The notes under the pieces are model-generated. The model was not told where the DNA came from. It ran no database searches and saw only the letters and a list, made by a program, of their open reading frames with translations. Below are positions 62,622 to 64,000 of a stretch of 64,000 bases of DNA, piece by piece; the first letter of the stretch is position 1; the number at the start of each line of letters is the position of its first letter. This stretch comes from Janthinobacterium sp. 344 (GTDB lineage: Bacteria > Pseudomonadota > Gammaproteobacteria > Burkholderiales > Burkholderiaceae_D), in assembly GCF_900112025.1 (NCBI RefSeq), contig NZ_FOKL01000008.1:164766-228765 (forward strand). Direction: 5' to 3'. Position numbers and translations under genes: made by a program.

Positions 62622-64000
62622 CTATTCCGCCCTGACTTTAACATACCGGCCCGGCGCCGCCTCGATCGGCGCGTGGCGCTTGCTGCCGGGCTTGGCTGGC
62701 GCTTTCACGTCGCTACCGCCATGTTCGGCCAGGAACGCCGCCCATTCGGGCCACCAGCTGCCAGCGTGTTCCGTCGCGCCCTCCAGCCATTGCTCGGCGC
62801 TTTGCGGCTTCGACCGGGCCGTGCGCGGCGTATCGTTGCTCCAGTAGCTGCGCTTTTTCTTCGATGCGGGATTGATCACGCCGGCGATGTGGCCGGACGC
62901 GCCCAGGATGAAACGGTTGGCTTTCGGCTTTTTCGGGTTCAGCAGGGCCGTGCTGGCGTACGCCGCCCCCCAGGGCACGATATGGTCCTCGCGCGAACCG
63001 TAGATGAAGGCGGGCGCGTCGATGCTGCTCAAGTCGACTTTTTCACCGGCCACCGTCAGCTTGCCCGGCACTTTCAGGCTGTTTTCCAGGTAGGTGTTGC
63101 GCAGATACCAGCAGAACATGGGACCGGGCAGACTGGTGCCGTCGCCGTTCCAGTACAGCAAGTCGAAGGCGGGCGGCTCCTTGCCCTTCAGGTAATTCGA
63201 CTGCACGTAATTCCACACCAGGTCGTTCGGCCGCAGGCTGGAGAACGTGCTGCCCAGGTCGCGGCCCGACATCAGGCCGCCCTTGGCCAGGGCCTGCTCG
63301 CGCAGCGCCACTTGCGGCTCGTCGATGAAGACGTCGAGCGCGCCCGTGTCGCAGAAATCGAGGAAGGTCGTCAGCAGGGTCAGGCTGGCGGCCGGGCTCT
63401 CGCCGCGCGCCTTGAGCACGGCCAGGGCCGTCGAGACGATGGTGCCGCCCACGCAAAAGCCGAACATGTTGAGCTTGTCCTGGCCGGAAATCTCCTGCAC
63501 CACCCGGATGGCCGTGATCACGCCCTGCTCCACGTAGTCATCCCACGTGACGTGCTGCATGCTCAGGTCCGGATTGCGCCAGGACATCAGGAACACCGTA
63601 TTGCCCTGCTCCACCGCGTAGCGCACGAGCGAGTTTTCTGGCTGCAAGTCAAGGATATAGAATTTATTGATGCATGGCGGCACCATCAACAGGGGCCGCT
63701 GGTGTACCTTGGGCGTCGTCGGCGTGTACTGGATCAGCTGAAACAGTGCATTCTCGAACACCACCGTGCCCGGCGTGGTGGCCACGTTGCGGCCCACCTC
63801 GAACGCCGATTCGTCGGACTGCGAGATGCGGCCCTTCTGCATGTCGGCCAGCATGTTCGTCAAGCCCTTGGCCAGGCTTTCGCCCTTGGTCTCGATCAGG
63901 GTTTGCTGCGCGTCAGGATTGGTGGCGAGGAAATTGGCGGGCGACATGGCGTCGACAATTTGCTGCACGGCAAACGCAATCTTTTGCCGCTGGTGCGGCG
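62622..64000 (-). CDS. phaC: Class I poly(3-hydroxyalkanoate) synthase PhaC, 5'-truncated by the window edge
   Basis: The frame continues past the right edge ('HQRQKIAFAVQQIVDAMSPANFLATNP...'), so the N-terminal part, at least about 130 residues of a typical 560-600, is missing. The lipase-like catalytic domain has 'LNMFGFCVGGTIVSTAL' (G-x-C-x-G-G, nucleophile Cys), 'FIYGSREDHIVPW' (Asp) and 'LGASGHIAGVINP' (His), the Cys-Asp-His triad. It polymerises hydroxyacyl-CoA into PHB granules. It is upstream of phaR on the same strand. The large size and the 'NFLATNP' motif fit class I (PhaC alone), not classes III or IV, which need PhaE or PhaR subunits. Confidence 0.95.
   Translation of the reverse strand, partial: PHQRQKIAFAVQQIVDAMSPANFLATNPDAQQTLIETKGESLAKGLTNMLADMQKGRISQSDESAFEVGRNVATTPGTVVFENALFQLIQYTPTTPKVHQRPLLMVPPCINKFYILDLQPENSLVRYAVEQGNTVFLMSWRNPDLSMQHVTWDDYVEQGVITAIRVVQEISGQDKLNMFGFCVGGTIVSTALAVLKARGESPAASLTLLTTFLDFCDTGALDVFIDEPQVALREQALAKGGLMSGRDLGSTFSSLRPNDLVWNYVQSNYLKGKEPPAFDLLYWNGDGTSLPGPMFCWYLRNTYLENSLKVPGKLTVAGEKVDLSSIDAPAFIYGSREDHIVPWGAAYASTALLNPKKPKANRFILGASGHIAGVINPASKKKRSYWSNDTPRTARSKPQSAEQWLEGATEHAGSWWPEWAAFLAEHGGSDVKAPAKPGSKRHAPIEAAPGRYVKVRAE

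Overview
The window looks like a chromosomal segment of a Gram-negative betaproteobacterium of the Oxalobacteraceae, probably Janthinobacterium or a close relative. The evidence is the high GC content, the family-typical housekeeping genes (lysS, prfB with a programmed frameshift, mfd, serB, rimO, ppnN, a class I phaC with phaR) and the lipase/lipase-foldase pair. This placement is inferred from gene content and protein style, because no database search was possible. No rRNA, tRNA, CRISPR array, prophage or intact insertion sequence was seen.

Layout. 1-560: edge of a Phd/ParE-type toxin-antitoxin pair. 670-5487: a branched-chain amino acid ABC importer on the minus strand, read livK, livH, a fused livM-livG, livF, with a terminator-like attenuator between livK and livH. 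5855-7201: an unknown lipoprotein and partner. 7223-10354: a secreted heparinase II/III-like lyase. 10612-13148: a lipoprotein 2',3'-cyclic nucleotidase and a coupled Sel1-repeat protein. 13350-16706: prfB, a HAD phosphatase and lysS. 16950-20139: ppnN and a POT-family peptide transporter, divergently oriented. 20271-23297: a YecA/SEC-C protein, a large unknown membrane protein and two small unknowns. 23454-28423: a polysaccharide-related group (VpsJ-like toroid protein, AAC(3)-fold acetyltransferase, second heparinase-like lyase). 28594-33564: an OPT oligopeptide transporter and PBP1A, separated by a MITE-like 195 bp inverted-repeat element. 33651-39294: a TetR regulator, a secreted lipase with its foldase, and a large winged-helix/ATPase regulator. 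39406-45096: two chemoreceptors and a GGDEF/EAL enzyme. 45438-50946: a 5'-nucleotidase, mfd and serB. 51063-53821: a four-gene overlapping operon described below. 53835-58950: a serine hydrolase, a DUF4870 protein, a cystathionine beta-lyase and rimO. 59189-61634: a BNR-repeat lipoprotein, a DUF1203 remnant and a nucleotidyltransferase. 61832-64000: phaR and the partial phaC.

The most interesting locus is 51063-53821. A nucleotidyltransferase-fold protein, a TIGR04222-type membrane protein ending in a Gly/Ser/Cys-rich tail with four cysteines, a DUF692 (MNIO, multinuclear non-heme iron oxidase) enzyme and an 88-residue partner follow one another with overlapping genes. DUF692 enzymes are known to modify cysteines of ribosomally made peptides. 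The arrangement suggests that the membrane protein's cysteine tail is the substrate, that is, a membrane-anchored RiPP-like modification system. This is inference from gene order and motifs.

Several intergenic repeat families also stand out: a 115-120 bp hairpin repeat behind lysS and the 5'-nucleotidase gene, GGGGTCAGACCC-type palindromes, the MITE-like element, and a triple-nested hairpin overlapping the rimO stop codon. Predicted genes are tightly packed, and most short operons are translationally coupled by ATGA or GTGA overlaps.
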